This document shows, piece by piece, positions 62,147 through 64,000 of a stretch of 64,000 nt of DNA. A program made the position numbers and the translations under genes. Numbering within the stretch: the stretch's first letter is position 1; each line of letters opens with the position of its first letter. The notes under the pieces are model-generated. The model was given only the letters and a program-made list of their open reading frames with translations. It made no database searches and had not been told where the DNA came from. The stretch lies in NCBI GenBank assembly GCA_023403845.1, contig JAEYDL010000016.1:1-64000 (forward strand). Reading direction: 5' to 3'. Source of the DNA: Pseudomonadota bacterium (GTDB lineage Bacteria; Desulfobacterota; Desulfovibrionia; Desulfovibrionales; Desulfovibrionaceae).

Positions 62147-63799
62147 ATGAAGACCAAGTTCATCTTCATTACAGGCGGCGTCCTGTCCTCTCTCGGCAAG
62201 GGACTTTCGGCCGCCTCTCTTGGCGCGCTGCTGCAAACCCGCGGCATGACCGTGACCATCCAGAAGCTTGATCCGTACATCAATGTGGACCCCGGCACGA
62301 TGAATCCCTATCAGCACGGTGAAGTCTACGTCACTGACGACGGCGCCGAAACCGACCTTGATCTGGGGCACTATGAACGTTTTCTCAACGTGGCCCTCTC
62401 GCAGAAGAACAACAACACCTCGGGTTCCATCTACAACAGGGTCATCACCCGTGAACGGCGCGGCGACTACCTGGGCGGGACCGTTCAGGTCATTCCCCAC
62501 ATTACCGACGAGATCAAGGCCGGCATCCTGAGTCTGGCCCGGGATACGGAAGAAAACGAAGCCCCCGATGTAGCGATTATCGAAATCGGCGGCACCGTGG
62601 GAGACATCGAAGGACTGCCCTTTCTTGAGGCCATCCGCCAGCTGCGCTCCGACCTCGGGCGCGACAACTGCCTGTACATTCACCTGACGCTGGTGCCCTA
62701 TCTGCGGACCGCAGGCGAACACAAGACCAAGCCCACCCAGCACAGCGTCAAGGAGCTTCGCTCCATCGGCATTCAGCCGGACATCATCCTGTGCCGTTGC
62801 GAGGAACCGGTTCCTGCAGAACTGAAGGCCAAGATCGCCCTGTTCTGCAATGTAGACAAGGACGCCGTGTTCTCTGCCGTGGACGTAAGCAATATTTACG
62901 AGCTGCCTCTCAAGCTGTACGAGGAAGGGCTTGACCAGAAGGTGGCCATCATGCTGCGTCTGCCCGCCCGCAACGCCAAGCTTGAGGCATGGGAACAACT
63001 CGTTTATAACGTGAAGAATCCGCAGGGACGCGTGACCATCGCCATCGTCGGCAAGTACGTGGAACTGAAGGAAGCCTACAAGAGCCTTCATGAGGCGCTG
63101 GTACACGGCGGGATTGCAAATCGGGTGGCCGTGGATCTGCGGTATGTGAACTCGGAAGAGGTCACCGCCGAAAACGTGGCCGAAACCTTCCGGGGCGCGG
63201 ACGGCATTCTGGTACCCGGTGGTTTCGGATATCGCGGCGTGGAAGGAAAGATCGAATCCATCCGTTATGCCCGCGAGAACGGCATTCCCTTCTTCGGCAT
63301 CTGCCTCGGCATGCAGTGCGCGGTCATCGAGTTCGCCAGACATGTGGCGAAGATCGAGGGAGCCAATTCCGAAGAATTCAATCCGCTGACTTCAGACAAG
63401 GTCATTTATCTGATGACCGAATGGTATGATTTCCGCAAGAAGGCACTGGAACATCGCGACTCCGACAGCGACAAGGGCGGCACCATGCGTCTGGGAGCCT
63501 ATCCCTGTTCCGTGGAACCGGGAACGCACGCTTTCGACGCTTACGGCGTGCCGCTCATTCATGAACGGCATCGCCATCGGTATGAATTCAACAATGCCTA
63601 CCGGGAACGGCTTGCCGAAAACGGCATGGTATTCAGCGGCGTCTCACCCGACGGGAATCTCGTGGAAATCGTCGAAATTCCCGATCACCCCTGGTTCCTG
63701 GGCTGCCAGTTCCATCCGGAATTCCAGTCCCGTCCCATGAAGCCGCATCCCCTGTTCAAGGACTTCATCCGCGCGGCGTGCGCCTGCCGCAAGAACTGA
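62147..63799 (+). CDS. pyrG: CTP synthase
   Basis: Makes CTP from UTP, ATP and glutamine. The N-terminal synthetase domain begins with FITGGVLSSLGKGLSAASLG, the P-loop. KLDPYINVDPGTMNPYQHGE, IEIGGTVGDIEGLPFLEAIRQ follow. The C-terminal glutaminase has Cys in FFGICLGMQCAVIEFARHV and the His/Glu pair in FLGCQFHPEFQSRPM. 550 residues, full length. KdsA begins 51 bases downstream, as in many proteobacteria. Confidence 0.95.
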   Translation: MKTKFIFITGGVLSSLGKGLSAASLGALLQTRGMTVTIQKLDPYINVDPGTMNPYQHGEVYVTDDGAETDLDLGHYERFLNVALSQKNNNTSGSIYNRVITRERRGDYLGGTVQVIPHITDEIKAGILSLARDTEENEAPDVAIIEIGGTVGDIEGLPFLEAIRQLRSDLGRDNCLYIHLTLVPYLRTAGEHKTKPTQHSVKELRSIGIQPDIILCRCEEPVPAELKAKIALFCNVDKDAVFSAVDVSNIYELPLKLYEEGLDQKVAIMLRLPARNAKLEAWEQLVYNVKNPQGRVTIAIVGKYVELKEAYKSLHEALVHGGIANRVAVDLRYVNSEEVTAENVAETFRGADGILVPGGFGYRGVEGKIESIRYARENGIPFFGICLGMQCAVIEFARHVAKIEGANSEEFNPLTSDKVIYLMTEWYDFRKKALEHRDSDSDKGGTMRLGAYPCSVEPGTHAFDAYGVPLIHERHRHRYEFNNAYRERLAENGMVFSGVSPDGNLVEIVEIPDHPWFLGCQFHPEFQSRPMKPHPLFKDFIRAACACRKN

Positions 63800-63805
63800 T
63801 TGACC

Positions 63806-63827
63806 CGCGGCCGGGAAACCGGCCGCG
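63806..63827 (+). other. Intercistronic GNRA hairpin
   Basis: CGCGGCCGG and CCGGCCGCG form a 9-bp stem with a GAAA tetraloop between pyrG and kdsA. There is no T-run, so it is more likely an mRNA processing or stability element than a terminator. Confidence 0.6.
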
Positions 63828-63850
63828 ATCAGCCTCTACCCCGAAGCCAT

Positions 63851-64000
63851 ATGAGCACCCCTATGACGCCAGATCAACTTTATGCGCAACTGACGCAAGA
63901 TCACTTCATTTTTGCCGGCCCCTGCGTTCTGGAAAGCTTCGAGCTTGCCCTGGATACGGCATGGGCGGTCAAGGAGGCGGCCGAAGCGGCCGGCCTCTTT
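63851..64000 (+). CDS. kdsA: 3-deoxy-8-phosphooctulonate synthase, 5' part
   Basis: KDO-8-phosphate synthase of LPS core synthesis, joining arabinose-5-phosphate and PEP. The window ends after 50 codons. HFIFAGPCVLESFELALDTA is the family's N-terminal signature. It starts at ATG 63851, 51 bases after the pyrG stop, suggesting cotranscription. Confidence 0.85.
   Translation, partial: MSTPMTPDQLYAQLTQDHFIFAGPCVLESFELALDTAWAVKEAAEAAGLF

Noticed and set aside
1..64000. CRISPR arrays
   Set aside because: No regularly spaced direct repeats with unique spacers were noticed anywhere in the window, and no cas genes are present.

Overview
The window is a 64 kb stretch of a Gram-negative chromosome. 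It carries lptD and the start of kdsA (LPS biogenesis), and most genes are GC-rich. The gene mix points to a sulfate-reducer-type Desulfovibrionales bacterium: a fused IspDF, a fused phosphate permease, a TIGR04076 protein, an FmdE-type protein, EFR1-type and YgaP-like proteins, and a HesB protein read through an in-frame UGA. The IS1595-type transposase at the left edge is AT-rich and resembles gut Firmicute elements, which would fit an intestinal host. That placement is inference from gene content only.

Layout. 1-0.8 kb: right end of an IS1595-type element next to tRNA-Ser(GCU). 1-11.5 kb: lptD, alr, a GntP-type permease with an odd upstream repeat array, cyclopropane fatty acid synthase and a thiolase. 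11.7-21.9 kb: patatin-like esterase, a zinc cluster (Fur-family regulator divergent from znuA-znuC-znuB), EFR1-type flavodoxin/ferredoxin, rhodanese membrane protein, aromatic amino acid permease and a GGDEF protein. 22-25 kb: small proteins, and two adjacent HesB/IscA-like genes, one with Cys and one with an in-frame UGA at the same codon. 25-35 kb: pyrR, rarA, an acyltransferase, an agmatinase-like enzyme, a Bcr/CflA drug exporter behind a perfect hairpin over its ribosome-binding site, TetR and GntR regulators, and an ArnT/PMT-like membrane protein. 35-37 kb: a decayed RND pump fragment and an IS200/IS605 copy with a nonsense codon.

37-46 kb holds two transport operons. One is pstS, a fused pstC-pstA and pstB. 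The other is a FecBCD-type metal or chelate importer ending in an FmdE-domain gene. Between them lie a glutamine amidotransferase, aroQ and an SGNH hydrolase. 46-53.5 kb: ihfA-like, a HIT protein, an Elp3-like radical SAM protein, a DEAD-box helicase, an unknown protein, a GT4 glycosyltransferase and cysteine synthase. 53.6-54.7 kb: an AT-rich islet with an Rrf2 regulator and a flavodoxin, likely acquired. 54.9-64 kb: housekeeping genes dtd, fadD, ispDF, rnpB, a zinc-ribbon coiled-coil protein, a NIF3 protein, purQ, pyrG and kdsA (cut by the window).

The most notable signal is the HesB-like selenoprotein gene (23699-24022, minus strand). It has UGA at codon 33 where its neighbour has Cys, and a SECIS-like hairpin immediately after the UGA. 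Standard gene callers would split or lose this gene.
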